Origin: Microtetraspora glauca
GTDB lineage: Bacteria > Actinomycetota > Actinomycetes > Streptosporangiales > Streptosporangiaceae
Direction: 5' to 3'
DNA length: 64,000 nucleotides
Assembly (NCBI GenBank): GCA_001570385.1
Contig: BBYL01000021.1
Location: forward strand, 248,001-312,000
Below the pieces are notes generated by a model. The model saw nothing but the letters and a program-made list of their open reading frames with translations, had not been told where the DNA came from and did no database searches. Below, piece after piece: positions 16,161 through 24,152 of the stretch (positions within the stretch are counted from its first letter, which is position 1; every line of letters begins with the position of its first letter). The translations under genes and the position numbers were made by a program.

Positions 16161-16742
16161 ATGATCAACCCCGGAGTCACGATGGCATATCAGCAGGGCC
16201 CGCCCGGAGGCCAGCCGCCCAACTACGGCCCTCCTCCCGGCTACGGCTACCCGCCACCCACCCCGCCCAAGAAGACCAACGTCGCCCTCATCCTGGTCAT
16301 CATCGGCGCCGTCCTCCTGCTGGCCATCGGCGGGTGTACGGCACTCGTCATCACCGTGGCCAACAAAAGCGCCGACGAAGTACAGAAGGCGCTCGACCAG
16401 TTCACGCCGTTCCCGTCGTTCCCATCGATGCCGGTCGAGGGCACCGGGCCGGCGCACGAGGTGGTCCTGGAAGCGACCGGAGACGGCGGAGCGAAAACCG
16501 CCAGCAACGTCACCTCCACGGTGGGGTTCGACCTGAAGCAGGAAGCGGGAGTGCCGCTGCCGTACTCGAAGACCGTGCGGGCGTCCGAGGTGCCCGGAGG
16601 GATATCTCTGTGGGTGCAGAACGCCGAAGGCGAGGGCACGGTGACGTGCCGGATCAAGGTGGATGGGAAGGTGGTCCGCGAGGCCACGTCGACCGGGCCG
16701 TACGGCGTGTGCCGAGTTCAGACGAACTCGCTCGCCCAGTGA
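16161..16742 (+). CDS. MmpS-like single-pass membrane protein
   Basis: 193 residues. A Pro/Gly/Tyr-rich cytoplasmic N-terminus (residues 1-35) is followed by one membrane helix (VALILVIIGAVLLLAIGGCT, about 41-60). The extracytoplasmic domain has the pattern VVLEATGDG through QEAGVPLPYSKTV to VTCRIKVDGKVV, as in the MmpS transport-accessory family. No mmpL-type RND transporter is nearby, so it probably acts alone or with a distant partner. ATG 16182 (MAYQQG) is an equally possible start. It lies between the two copies of the 124-bp repeat. A terminator hairpin follows at 16797. Confidence 0.65.
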   Translation: MINPGVTMAYQQGPPGGQPPNYGPPPGYGYPPPTPPKKTNVALILVIIGAVLLLAIGGCTALVITVANKSADEVQKALDQFTPFPSFPSMPVEGTGPAHEVVLEATGDGGAKTASNVTSTVGFDLKQEAGVPLPYSKTVRASEVPGGISLWVQNAEGEGTVTCRIKVDGKVVREATSTGPYGVCRVQTNSLAQ

Positions 16743-16796
16743 CGTAACCCCGCCCCGTCGGCGAGGCGTCACACAGGTGTTCCCTCTTCCAGAGCT

Positions 16797-16826
16797 GAGG
16801 GCCGTCCCCGCGCAGGGGCGGCCCTC
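16797..16826 (+). terminator. Terminator after the MmpS-like gene
   Basis: A 13-bp stem with one mismatch, GAGGGCCGTCCCC with GGGGCGGCCCTC, and a short GCGCA loop, 54 bp after the stop. Confidence 0.65.
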
Positions 16827-16838
16827 TCTCGTGTCGGA

Positions 16839-16956
16839 CTACCGGGCGACGTCGTCGAGCCTGGCCACGATCCGGGAGAGCAGTTTACGGATCTCGATCT
16901 GCCCGGCCTTCAGGTCTGCGACATCGTCCCGCGGCAGCGCGAACGACCGCTCCAGG
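16839..16956 (-). pseudogene. C-terminal fragment of an unidentified minus-strand gene
   Basis: The minus frame ends ERSFALPRDDVADLKAGQIE then IRKLLSRIVARLDDVAR and a stop. This is a natural-looking amphipathic coiled-coil tail. Upstream in the same frame the sequence becomes antisense to the patatin fragment, so only about 39 codons remain and the rest was lost at a junction near 16957. The family cannot be named. Confidence 0.4.
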
Positions 16957-17580
16957 TTGGTGGACGGGCGCCGGCTGGGCGAGGCGTTCGCGCTGCTCGG
17001 CAGCGCCGCCTCGAACCCGGACGAGGCGCGGCGCCGAATGGGCCAGCTCGCGCTCGCCGCCGAGACCGGCCCCGAACAGGCACATATCACCCGGATTCGC
17101 GCCATGGCCGGCGCAGAGCAATGGCCGGACCGGCAGTTGCTCATCACCGCGCTGGACGCCGAGACCGGCGAGCAGGAGGTCTTCGACCGTGCCAGTGGCG
17201 CACCGTTGCCCTCCGCCGTGGCGGCAAGCACCGCCCTCCCGGGCATCTATCCACCGATCACCATCAACGGCCGCCGACGCATGGACGGCTCCCTGCGGTC
17301 GGCGACCAACGCCGGACTCGCGGCCGGAGCCCGCACGCTCGTCGTGATCGACCCGCAGGCGCACCTGTTTCCCCGCGAGTTGTTCCACCAGGAACCGGCG
17401 GTCGCCGGGGCGCACACAGTGGTGACCATCGAGCCCGATCCGGAATCAATACGCGCGTTCGGCTCGGACCTGAACGACCGGACGGCCTGGGAACCGGCCT
17501 ACCAGGCGGGCCTTCGCCAAGCCACCGATGCCGCAGAGCAGCTCCGTCTCGCGTGGAAGACCGGATCAGACACGGACTGA
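16957..17580 (+). pseudogene. Truncated patatin-like phospholipase
   Basis: About 205 codons reading LGEAFALLGSAASNPDEARR through AMAGAEQWPDRQLLITALDA to STALPGIYPPITINGRRRMD and GSLRSATNAGLAAGARTLVV match the C-terminal two-thirds of bacterial patatins. The DGS triplet in RRMDGSL is the catalytic aspartate motif. The N-terminal GGGxRG oxyanion loop and the GxSxG nucleophile are missing, so no active enzyme can be made. The break coincides with the end of the unrelated minus-strand fragment at 16956, pointing to a deletion or recombination junction. Confidence 0.7.
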
Positions 17581-17651
17581 GCGCCGCCCGATCTCCGGGG
17601 TGGTGCGCCGAGGGCGGGGCCAACGAGATGCACGAGCCCCCCAACGCCGCA

Positions 17652-17773
17652 CAATCGTCACAATAAATCGGCACAAAAGGGATATTTCTGGATATAACAA
17701 TGGGCTCTGACGCGCCGAGATCCGGGGAACCGGAATGACCACCGCCGGGCGTCCGTTAGGCTTGGTAGTGCCG
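17652..17773 (+). repeat. 124-bp intergenic repeat, copy 2
   Basis: The second copy of the element at 15847-15970, same orientation. It starts 71 bp after the truncated patatin frame and runs into the structured region at 17770. Confidence 0.85.
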
Positions 17774-17874
17774 ATGTGGATGTGTCCCCCGGGCCGCAAT
17801 TACCGCCTTCACGGAATACCGTTCGGCTGGAGCCGTGTTGTGCCTCTCGCCGAGGAGGCGACCACCACATCGGC
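17770..17874 (+). ncRNA. Candidate structured RNA of unknown class
   Basis: A closing 10-bp stem pairs GCCGATGTGG (17770-17779) with CCACATCGGC (17865-17874). Inside it are at least three short hairpins: ACGG-AATA-CCGT, CGGC-TGGA-GCCG and GCCTC-N8-GAGGC. A strong intrinsic terminator follows 13 nt later. The region has no open frame of interest. It could be a small RNA or an attenuator ahead of plsC. I could not match it to a known riboswitch class. Confidence 0.45.
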
Positions 17875-17887
17875 CTTAACGTGTCAG

Positions 17888-17916
17888 ACCCCCGCGAGAC
17901 CAGCTCTCGCGGGGGT
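17888..17916 (+). terminator. Strong intrinsic terminator
   Basis: A perfect 12-bp GC-rich stem (ACCCCCGCGAGA with TCTCGCGGGGGT) with a 5-nt loop runs into TTT. It lies about 143 bp upstream of plsC. Confidence 0.8.
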
Positions 17917-18059
17917 TTCGGCTACTGGACGAAGATCAGGCCAAGTCGTACGAAACCTTGGGACGCGGCGCGCACAGTGGTCGCACCCCGCCCTGGCTTA
18001 GGGTTGATCGCGTCGCCGCCGGCGTGAGGCCGGACCGGCGGAGATCCTGAGGAGTGCCC

Positions 18060-18710
18060 GTGCTCTACCGCATCGCCAAGATCGTCACTGCGCCCACCGT
18101 GCGGCTCCTGTGGCGGCCGGTGGTCCAGGGCAGGGAGCACGTACCGGAGACCGGGCCCGCGATCCTGGCGTCCAACCACCTTTCCATCCTCGACTCCTTC
18201 TTCCTCCCGGCGCTGCTGCCGCGGAAGGTCACGTTCGTCGCCAAGAACGAATACTTCACGGGCAACCCGGTGACGGCCATGTTCATGCGCAGCACGGGAA
18301 ACCTGGCGATCGACCGGGAGAGCGCGGGAGCCGCCCAGGCCATGCTCGACGCCGCCGCGGGCGTGCTGAAGGCGGGTGAGCTCTTCGGCATCTACCCCGA
18401 GGGCACCCGCTCCCCCGACGGGCGCCTGTACAAGGGCAAGATCGGCGTGGCCTGGCTCGCGCTGACCACGGGCACCCCGGTCGTCCCGGTCGCCATGGAA
18501 GGCGTCGACCGCGTGCTGCCCCCGGGAGCGTCCGTGCCGCGGATCACCCGCATCGGGATCCGGATCGGCGCGCCGACCGTCTACACCGGCGACCCGGGCA
18601 GCGCGCGCGACCGCCGGCAGGTGACCGACCAGATCATGGAGGCGATCCGCGACCTGTCCGGCCAGGAATACGTGAACAAGTACGCCGCGAGCGTCAAGAA
18701 CGCGTCCTGA
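18060..18710 (+). CDS. plsC: 1-acyl-sn-glycerol-3-phosphate acyltransferase (PlsC family)
   Basis: 216 residues. Motif I is NHLSILDSFF with the catalytic His40 and Asp45 (HX4D), motif III is YPEGTRSPDG, and GTPVVPVAMEGVD is motif IV. It acylates lysophosphatidic acid to phosphatidic acid at the membrane. The GAGGAG site at 18048 fixes the start at the GTG at 18060; the GTG at 18054 would touch the ribosome site. A TAGGGT -10 element lies near 17999. It has no operon partner; the penicillin-binding protein follows after 66 bp. Confidence 0.85.
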   Translation: MLYRIAKIVTAPTVRLLWRPVVQGREHVPETGPAILASNHLSILDSFFLPALLPRKVTFVAKNEYFTGNPVTAMFMRSTGNLAIDRESAGAAQAMLDAAAGVLKAGELFGIYPEGTRSPDGRLYKGKIGVAWLALTTGTPVVPVAMEGVDRVLPPGASVPRITRIGIRIGAPTVYTGDPGSARDRRQVTDQIMEAIRDLSGQEYVNKYAASVKNAS

Positions 18711-18776
18711 CCGCGGTTTGTATGGCGATTTGACCGCGATAGGCTCTGTGCCGGTTTCGAGGCTGGGAGGCAACGC

Positions 18777-20387
18777 GTGCCCCGAGGACGTACGATCGCG
18801 ATCACGACCGCCGCCACCGTCCTGGTGGCCGGCGCCGCCGCGGGAGGCGCCTACTACGTCCTCCATACGAGGGGCACCCCGCAGGAGACCGCGCAACGCT
18901 TCACCTCGGCGTGGGCGCGCGGCGATCTGACCGCGATGAAGGCCGAACTGGCCACGCAGGCAGCGGGCTTCGAGGCCGCCTACGCCGAACTCACCAAGAA
19001 CCTCGGCGCGACCGCGGTCGCCGTCACCCTCGGCGCGGTGACCCCGGCGGGAGACGACCGCGCCACCGCGGCCTACACCGCGACCGCGACGCTCAAGGAC
19101 GTCGGCGAGTGGACCTACGACGGCACGATCGACCTCGCGGTCAAGGACCACTACTGGAAGGTCGCCTGGGCCCCGCGCGCCGTCCATCCCGCGCTCGACG
19201 GCACCGTCCACCTGTCCCTCAAGACGACCTGGCCGCGGCGCGGCGCCGTCATGGACGTGAACGGCGACCGCATCGACGGCGGCGACATGGGCGGCTCGGT
19301 TCAGCAGCTCGTCGGGTACCTCGACAAGGCGACGGCCAAAGACGTCAAGGCCCTGGGCTCGGCGTACAAGACGGGCGACGCGATCGGCCGCGGCGGCCTC
19401 CAGGAGACCTTCCAGAAGTCGCTGGCCGGCATGCCCACCACCGAGATCCTCGCCGGGAAGAAGACCCTGGCCACCATGAAGGGCTCGACGGGACGCGACG
19501 TCAGGACCAGCCTGGACCTGAACGTCCAGCGCGCCGCCGCGGACGCCGTACGCGACATCGAGAAGCCCACGTCGCTGGTCGCCGTGCGCCCGTCCAGCGG
19601 CGAGGTCCTCGCGGTCGTCAACAACAAGGGCGGCTTCAACCGGGCGCTGGACGGCCGCTATCCCCCCGGATCCACGTTCAAGACCATCACGGCCGCCGGT
19701 CTGCTCGCGGCGGGCCTGACACCGTCGTCGCAGGTCACCTGCCCCAAGACGGTGTCGGTCGGCGGTCTGCAGATCCGCAACTCCGACCACGAGGCGTTCG
19801 GGGCGCTGTCGTTCCTCGACTCCTACGCCCACTCGTGCAACACGACCTTCGCGCCGCTGACCGCCACCAAGCTCAGCGCGCAGAAGCTGTACGACATCGC
19901 CTCCGACCTCGGCTTCAACCAGACGCTCAATATCGGCGTCCCCGCGACCAAGGCGAGCATGCCCAAGGCGACCAGCGACGCCGAACTGGGCGCGGAGTCC
20001 TTCGGCCAGGCCCGGATCACCGCGAGCCCGCTGGTCATGGCCACGGTCGCGGCCGCGGTCGCGGACGGTGCCTGGCGGCCGCCGACACTGGTGCCCTCCA
20101 TCAAGCAGAAGACCTCGCCCAAGGACCTGCCGGACGGCGTCGCCGAGCAGCTCCGCGTGATGATGCGGGCCGTCGTCAGCAAGGGCACCGCACACTCCGC
20201 CGGCCTCCCGTCCGGTACGGCCGGCAAGACGGGCACCGCGGAGTTCGGCACCGGCGAGAAGCTGGAATCCCACGCGTGGTTCATCGGCTACCGCGGCGAC
20301 GTCGCCTTCGCGGTCGTCGTCGAGGGCGGGGGCGGTGGAGGCAAGGTCGCCGCACCGGTCGCCGCCGCGTTCCTCAGGGGACTCTGA
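18777..20387 (+). CDS. Penicillin-binding transpeptidase with MecA-type N-terminal domain
   Basis: 536 residues. A signal anchor spans about 7-28, and an NTF2-like MecA_N domain about 33-145 (TPQETAQRFTSAWARGDLTA). A dimerisation region follows. The transpeptidase carries the SxxK motif (Ser299-Thr-Phe-Lys302 in PPGSTFKTI), SxN (Ser353-Cys-Asn355) and KTG (Lys484-Thr-Gly-Thr). All catalytic residues are present, so it should crosslink peptidoglycan and bind beta-lactams. Class B PBPs with this N-terminus are common in actinomycetes (PbpA/MecA-like). The GTG start has GGGAGG 6 nt upstream. Confidence 0.85.
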   Translation: MPRGRTIAITTAATVLVAGAAAGGAYYVLHTRGTPQETAQRFTSAWARGDLTAMKAELATQAAGFEAAYAELTKNLGATAVAVTLGAVTPAGDDRATAAYTATATLKDVGEWTYDGTIDLAVKDHYWKVAWAPRAVHPALDGTVHLSLKTTWPRRGAVMDVNGDRIDGGDMGGSVQQLVGYLDKATAKDVKALGSAYKTGDAIGRGGLQETFQKSLAGMPTTEILAGKKTLATMKGSTGRDVRTSLDLNVQRAAADAVRDIEKPTSLVAVRPSSGEVLAVVNNKGGFNRALDGRYPPGSTFKTITAAGLLAAGLTPSSQVTCPKTVSVGGLQIRNSDHEAFGALSFLDSYAHSCNTTFAPLTATKLSAQKLYDIASDLGFNQTLNIGVPATKASMPKATSDAELGAESFGQARITASPLVMATVAAAVADGAWRPPTLVPSIKQKTSPKDLPDGVAEQLRVMMRAVVSKGTAHSAGLPSGTAGKTGTAEFGTGEKLESHAWFIGYRGDVAFAVVVEGGGGGGKVAAPVAAAFLRGL

Positions 20388-20520
20388 CAACCCGCGACAT
20401 CCGCGGGCGCTCCCGGGCGCTTCCCGGGCGCTTTCGCCGCACGTGCTGGTCCGCGAGAAGATCTCTGTAGGCTTTGCCGCTGAATGTGTGGAACATTACG
20501 TACGGCGGTTGGATGGCGCG

Positions 20521-22269
20521 GTGAACGACCTCACTCCGGGAGATCCCCTTCAGATAGGCGGATATCGCCTGCTCGGCCGCCTGGGAGTGGGCGGCATGGG
20601 CACGGTCTACCTTGGCGAGTCCCCAGACGGGCAACGGGTCGCCGTCAAGGTGATCAACCCCGAGTTCAGCCGGCACGAGCAGTTCAGGATGCGCTTCCGC
20701 CGTGAGGCCGACGCGGCGTCCCGGGTCAGGCGGTTCTGCACCGCCGCCGTGATCGAGGCCGCGCTCGACGGTGACCAGCTCTACGTCGTCACCGAGTTCG
20801 TCCCCGGCCCCAACCTGGAGCACGCCGTACAGTCCTCGGGCCCGTTGCGCGGCTCCAGCCTGGACGCCCTCGCGGTCGGGGTCGCGACCGCGCTCACCGC
20901 CATCCACGGCGCGGGCGTGATCCACCGTGACCTGAAACCGTCCAACGTGCTGCTCTCCCCCGTCGGCCCCCGAGTGATCGACTTCGGTATCGCCAGGGCC
21001 CGCGACACACTTGGCGGGATCACCGGCACGGGCGAGCTCATCGGGACGCCCCGCTACATGGCGCCCGAGGTGCTGCGCGGCGAGCCCGTCTCACCCGCCT
21101 GTGACGTGTTCTCGTGGGGCTGCCTGGTCGCCTTCGCCGCCACCGGCCGCCCGCCGTTCCACGGCGAGACGCTTCACGCGGTGCTCTACCAGGTGCTCAA
21201 CAACGAGCCCGACCTCACCGGGCTGGACCCGGCGCTGCGTGACCTGGTCGGCTACGCGCTGTCCAAGGATCCCGGGCGCCGGCCGACCTCGCAGCAGCTC
21301 CTGGACCACATGGTCGGCCGTGCCGCCGGCCCCGAGCAGGCCGCGCACTCAGTGCAGGCGACCTGGCAGCAGACCGGCGGCCCCGCCGCCGCGGCGCAGG
21401 GGACTCCTCAGGCCACGCTCCGGCAGACGCTGCAGGCGACACCGCCGATGGAGCGGGGTCCGGTGGCGGATGCCACCCATCCCTCCTCCCCCGCTTCCCC
21501 CGCCTCCGTCGCGCGCCGTGTCCGGCTGGTGATCGGTGCGGCCGCCGCCGCGCTCGTCGTCGCGGGCGGGATCGGACTCTACGCCGCGCTGTCGCCCGGA
21601 GGGCCACCCACCGATCTCGCGCTGCTGTACCAGGACGACTTCAACCGCAGCGGCACCGACTGGGGCAACGACTACACCGGTGAGGAGTACCACCGGCAGG
21701 GATACGCGCCCGGCGGCTTCTATGCCATGGACGCCTACGGCGACGACAAGAACGATCTGTGGGAGGACGCCCCGATCCCGTTCACCACGGAGCCGCAGAG
21801 CCCCACACCGGGCGCGACACCGACGCCGACCGTTCCGGACGACTACCTGCTGGGCGTGGACGCCACCGTCAGGGAGGTGAAGGGCGCCGGAGAGTACGGC
21901 CTGTTCTGCCGGCAGAAGCCCGAGGGAAGCAAGGTCACGCGCTATGAGTTCCTCCTCGACACCGCCGGGCGCGCCAGGATCCGGAAGGTCGTGGACGACG
22001 CGGGCGGCGACCTGACCTCTCCGGTCCAGACCGATCCGTCCGAGCAGGGCGAGCCGACCAGCGTGCAGGCCCGGTGCAAGGCGACGGAGGAGGGCGTGGA
22101 GCTGACCATGTGGGTCAACGGCTCCGAGGCCGGGTCCGTGGTGGACGGCAGGGCGTTGCCGGGCGGCCAGGTCGGCATCATCGGGCGGGTCGGCGAGAAG
22201 AGCGCGGCGACACTCAAGATGGGCTTCGACAACTTCACCATGCGGGGTGCGCCGGGAACGTCACGCTGA
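20521..22269 (+). CDS. Membrane Ser/Thr protein kinase with extracytoplasmic sensor domain
   Basis: 582 residues. The kinase spans about 14-272, with LGVGGMGTVYLG (glycine loop), Lys43 in VAVK, HRDLKPSN with catalytic Asp137, DFG at 154-156 and the GTPRYMAPE activation segment. A Pro/Gln/Thr-rich juxtamembrane linker leads to one membrane helix at about 325-347. The extracellular part (about 360-582) looks like a concanavalin-like beta-sandwich (YQDDFNRSGTDWG, then TMWVNGSEAGSVVDGR and ending IGFDN-like MGFDNFTMRG) rather than the PASTA repeats of PknB. It probably senses a wall or carbohydrate signal. The GTG at 20521 has only a weak ribosome site. Confidence 0.85.
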   Translation: MNDLTPGDPLQIGGYRLLGRLGVGGMGTVYLGESPDGQRVAVKVINPEFSRHEQFRMRFRREADAASRVRRFCTAAVIEAALDGDQLYVVTEFVPGPNLEHAVQSSGPLRGSSLDALAVGVATALTAIHGAGVIHRDLKPSNVLLSPVGPRVIDFGIARARDTLGGITGTGELIGTPRYMAPEVLRGEPVSPACDVFSWGCLVAFAATGRPPFHGETLHAVLYQVLNNEPDLTGLDPALRDLVGYALSKDPGRRPTSQQLLDHMVGRAAGPEQAAHSVQATWQQTGGPAAAAQGTPQATLRQTLQATPPMERGPVADATHPSSPASPASVARRVRLVIGAAAAALVVAGGIGLYAALSPGGPPTDLALLYQDDFNRSGTDWGNDYTGEEYHRQGYAPGGFYAMDAYGDDKNDLWEDAPIPFTTEPQSPTPGATPTPTVPDDYLLGVDATVREVKGAGEYGLFCRQKPEGSKVTRYEFLLDTAGRARIRKVVDDAGGDLTSPVQTDPSEQGEPTSVQARCKATEEGVELTMWVNGSEAGSVVDGRALPGGQVGIIGRVGEKSAATLKMGFDNFTMRGAPGTSR

Positions 22270-22387
22270 GCCTCCGCCGGTCTTCCTCTCCCGCCTCTCC
22301 CGCTCTCCCGCCTTCCCGGCGGGCTGGGGGCTTACGGGGGCTTCGGGACGCCCGGAGGGTTCGGGACGTCAGGGGGCCTGGGGCGGC

Positions 22388-22663
22388 TCAAGCGGGGAAC
22401 GCGGCGGCGGCGTCATTGTGCAGTGCCATGATCAGCAACGTCGTGATCAAGGTGGCGATCAGCAACCAGCTGACGATGATGATGATCGTGGAGCGCTGCG
22501 GCATGCTCCGCCGCCGCTCGCGATCATCGCGTCGTCTTCCCCGCCGACGACGCTCGACACGCTCGTTGAACGATTCGAGACGAGCGGCGAGCCGCGGATC
22601 CTCATCGGTGAGGTGCTGTTCGATCAACGCCAGCATCCGCTCTTCGTCCTGCGACCAGGCCAT
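22388..22663 (-). CDS. DUF3040 small membrane protein
   Basis: 91 residues from the ATG at 22663 with GGGGAGG upstream. The N-terminal helix DEERMLALIEQHLTDEDPRL is the DUF3040 signature. A very basic stretch (ERRRRGRRRDDRERRR) follows, and then one membrane helix (STIIIIVSWLLIATLITTLL). Most family members have two helices; this one has one and a short tail. The function is unknown. Such genes usually sit near cell-division or envelope genes in actinomycetes. Confidence 0.78.
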   Translation of the reverse strand: MAWSQDEERMLALIEQHLTDEDPRLAARLESFNERVERRRRGRRRDDRERRRSMPQRSTIIIIVSWLLIATLITTLLIMALHNDAAAAFPA

Positions 22664-23253
22664 ATGGCGCACCTCCCCGGAACGCAAGGTGTGTGCCGAC
22701 GTTCTGCCCAACGATGAAGATCGTTAGCCGTTTCCTGGGCGGGTATTTAAGATCTGTTTAGCGGGCCGCTCGCAGCCGACGGTTGTCGTTGGCTGTATAA
22801 GGTCGCCGAGGTCAGAACCGAAGTGTTCCGTTGCCTCTCTATGGTCACCGTTGGTTGTGCGAAGTCCTGTTGGTGCACTCATGTTCCCCACATGCCTCTT
22901 GCGTACGGGCGCGAAGAAGGCCCCCTTCGCAGCTCCGCCGATCTCGATCCGGGATCCACGAGACCCTGGAACGCAAGAGGCCCGCTCAGGTCGAGCGCAA
23001 CGCCAACGGGCGCGGCAAGGACCCGTCGAAGGCCCACGCCGCGCACGGCCCGTCCTCGTTCCGCCGCCAGAGTGGAGGCTGCTCGATGCCGCCGGGGCGA
23101 CGTCCCCTGGTTCTCGGATGGGGACGGGTCACCCCGACTCTCGACGATGTCCTCCGAGACACACCGTCGCCTCGCGGGAGTCCCCGCGAGGCGACGGCAT
23201 GAATCCGCCGGACCAGGCCCGGCTCCAGCCTGAGCGACGGATCGTCCTAAGAC
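22664..23253. other. 590-bp intergenic stretch without a supported gene
   Basis: I see an AT-rich patch near 22745 (TATTTAAGATCTGTTTAG) and no frame with family resemblance. The only clear structure is the hairpin at 23164-23197. Confidence 0.5.
23164..23197 (-). terminator. Perfect 15-bp hairpin, probable terminator of the exported-protein gene
   Basis: Arms CCGTCGCCTCGCGGG and CCCGCGAGGCGACGG pair without mismatch around an AGTC loop, 56 bp past the stop of the minus-strand gene at 23254. Confidence 0.65.
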
Positions 23254-23733
23254 TCACCGCCGGTGATGAGGGTGCGTCGCGTAGTACTCTTCGCGCGCGC
23301 GCTCGGCACGACGGCGATTCTCCGCGCGCGTGCGCTCGCGCTCGCGGCGCTGTCGCTCGATGCCTTGCAGGTAGCGCTCGCGGTGGCGCTCGGCACGACG
23401 GCGATGCTCCTCGCGCTCCCGTGCTCGATAACCGCCGTGCAGGTAGCGCTCGCGTTCGAGCCTGGCACGATGGCGAGCGCGCTCGCGCTTCGTTTCGACG
23501 AGACCGCGCTCGCGCTCGCGCCTCCCCTCGCTGCAGGTGATGCGGACGGCCTCGCCGTTCTCCCTGCAGTACATGCAGCCCTTCCGCCACCAGCAGTCGT
23601 CTCCATCCGTGGCGGTCGAGGTGGGGCGTGCCGCCTGAGTCGCGACGGCGGCGTGCGCCGGCTGGGCGAGTACGGCCATGGGGACGACGGCGGAGGCCAC
23701 CAGCACGCCGGTGGCGAGTGTGTATCTGAGCAT
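23254..23733 (-). CDS. Exported cysteine-containing protein with a highly charged helical tail, unknown family
   Basis: 159 residues. A clear signal peptide ends AQPAHA at about residue 28. The mature N-terminus holds four cysteines (47, 53, 56, 67) in the pattern CWWRKGCMYCRENG then TC, suited to two disulfides or a metal site. From residue 70 the protein is almost pure Arg/Glu/His and should be one long charged helix. That tail contains an imperfect internal duplication (91-117 and 118-146, each starting RERYL). The ATG at 23733 has CGGAG 8 nt upstream; the GTG at 23742 is too close to it. I do not recognise the family. Confidence 0.65.
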   Translation of the reverse strand: MLRYTLATGVLVASAVVPMAVLAQPAHAAVATQAARPTSTATDGDDCWWRKGCMYCRENGEAVRITCSEGRRERERGLVETKRERARHRARLERERYLHGGYRAREREEHRRRAERHRERYLQGIERQRRERERTRAENRRRAERAREEYYATHPHHRR

Positions 23734-24116
23734 GGCAATCACTCCGTGCGTGACGATTCCCCGCCCCTGCTCGGTGGCGGGACCGGATCTCGTGGTGTCG
23801 GGTCCGCGGAGCGACGCGGCGGGGCCGCGGGTCGGTGTGTACGGACGGACGGAGCGTCGAATCGGTCTCCCGGGATGACGCCGAAACGGCGTGTCGACCT
23901 ACCCCAACGGTAGGGACGCCCACGGCCGGTGGTCACCCGTAAGCGGCAAAGGGCCCGGTCGGGGCGGATTACCGTTTGTTCGGTTCGGCTTCTCCATAGA
24001 CCACCACTTCGCGGAACTCCGGGTGCCCGACGCCGGGCCTCGGGGTCACCCGCGTTCGCGCCACCACCCCCGCCATGCCCCGACGGTTCGTCGTCCCACG
24101 ACCCTGCGGAGCCGAG
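23734..24116. other. Intergenic stretch between divergent genes
   Basis: About 380 bp with no supported gene. It contains small hairpins (for example GACGCCG-AAA-CGGCGTG near 23878) and presumably the promoter of the exported-protein gene. Confidence 0.45.
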
Positions 24117-24152
24117 TTGCGGACCGTCTCGAATTTTTGTTCTAATCGACCT
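24117..24152 (+). promoter_or_regulatory. Leaderless promoter with SOS (LexA)-type box
   Basis: TTGCGG at 24117 and TCTAAT at 24141 make -35 and -10 elements 18 bp apart, with the ATG 6 nt after the -10. The 16-bp sequence TCGAAT-TTTT-GTTCTA at 24129-24144 overlaps the spacer and the -10. It matches the mycobacterial LexA box TCGAAC-N4-GTTCGA at 10 of 12 arm positions. Confidence 0.6.

Noticed and set aside
22831..23202. Frames in the 22.8-23.2 kb gap
   Set aside because: Low-complexity basic products without ribosome sites or family features; overlapping frames on the same strand are equally open.
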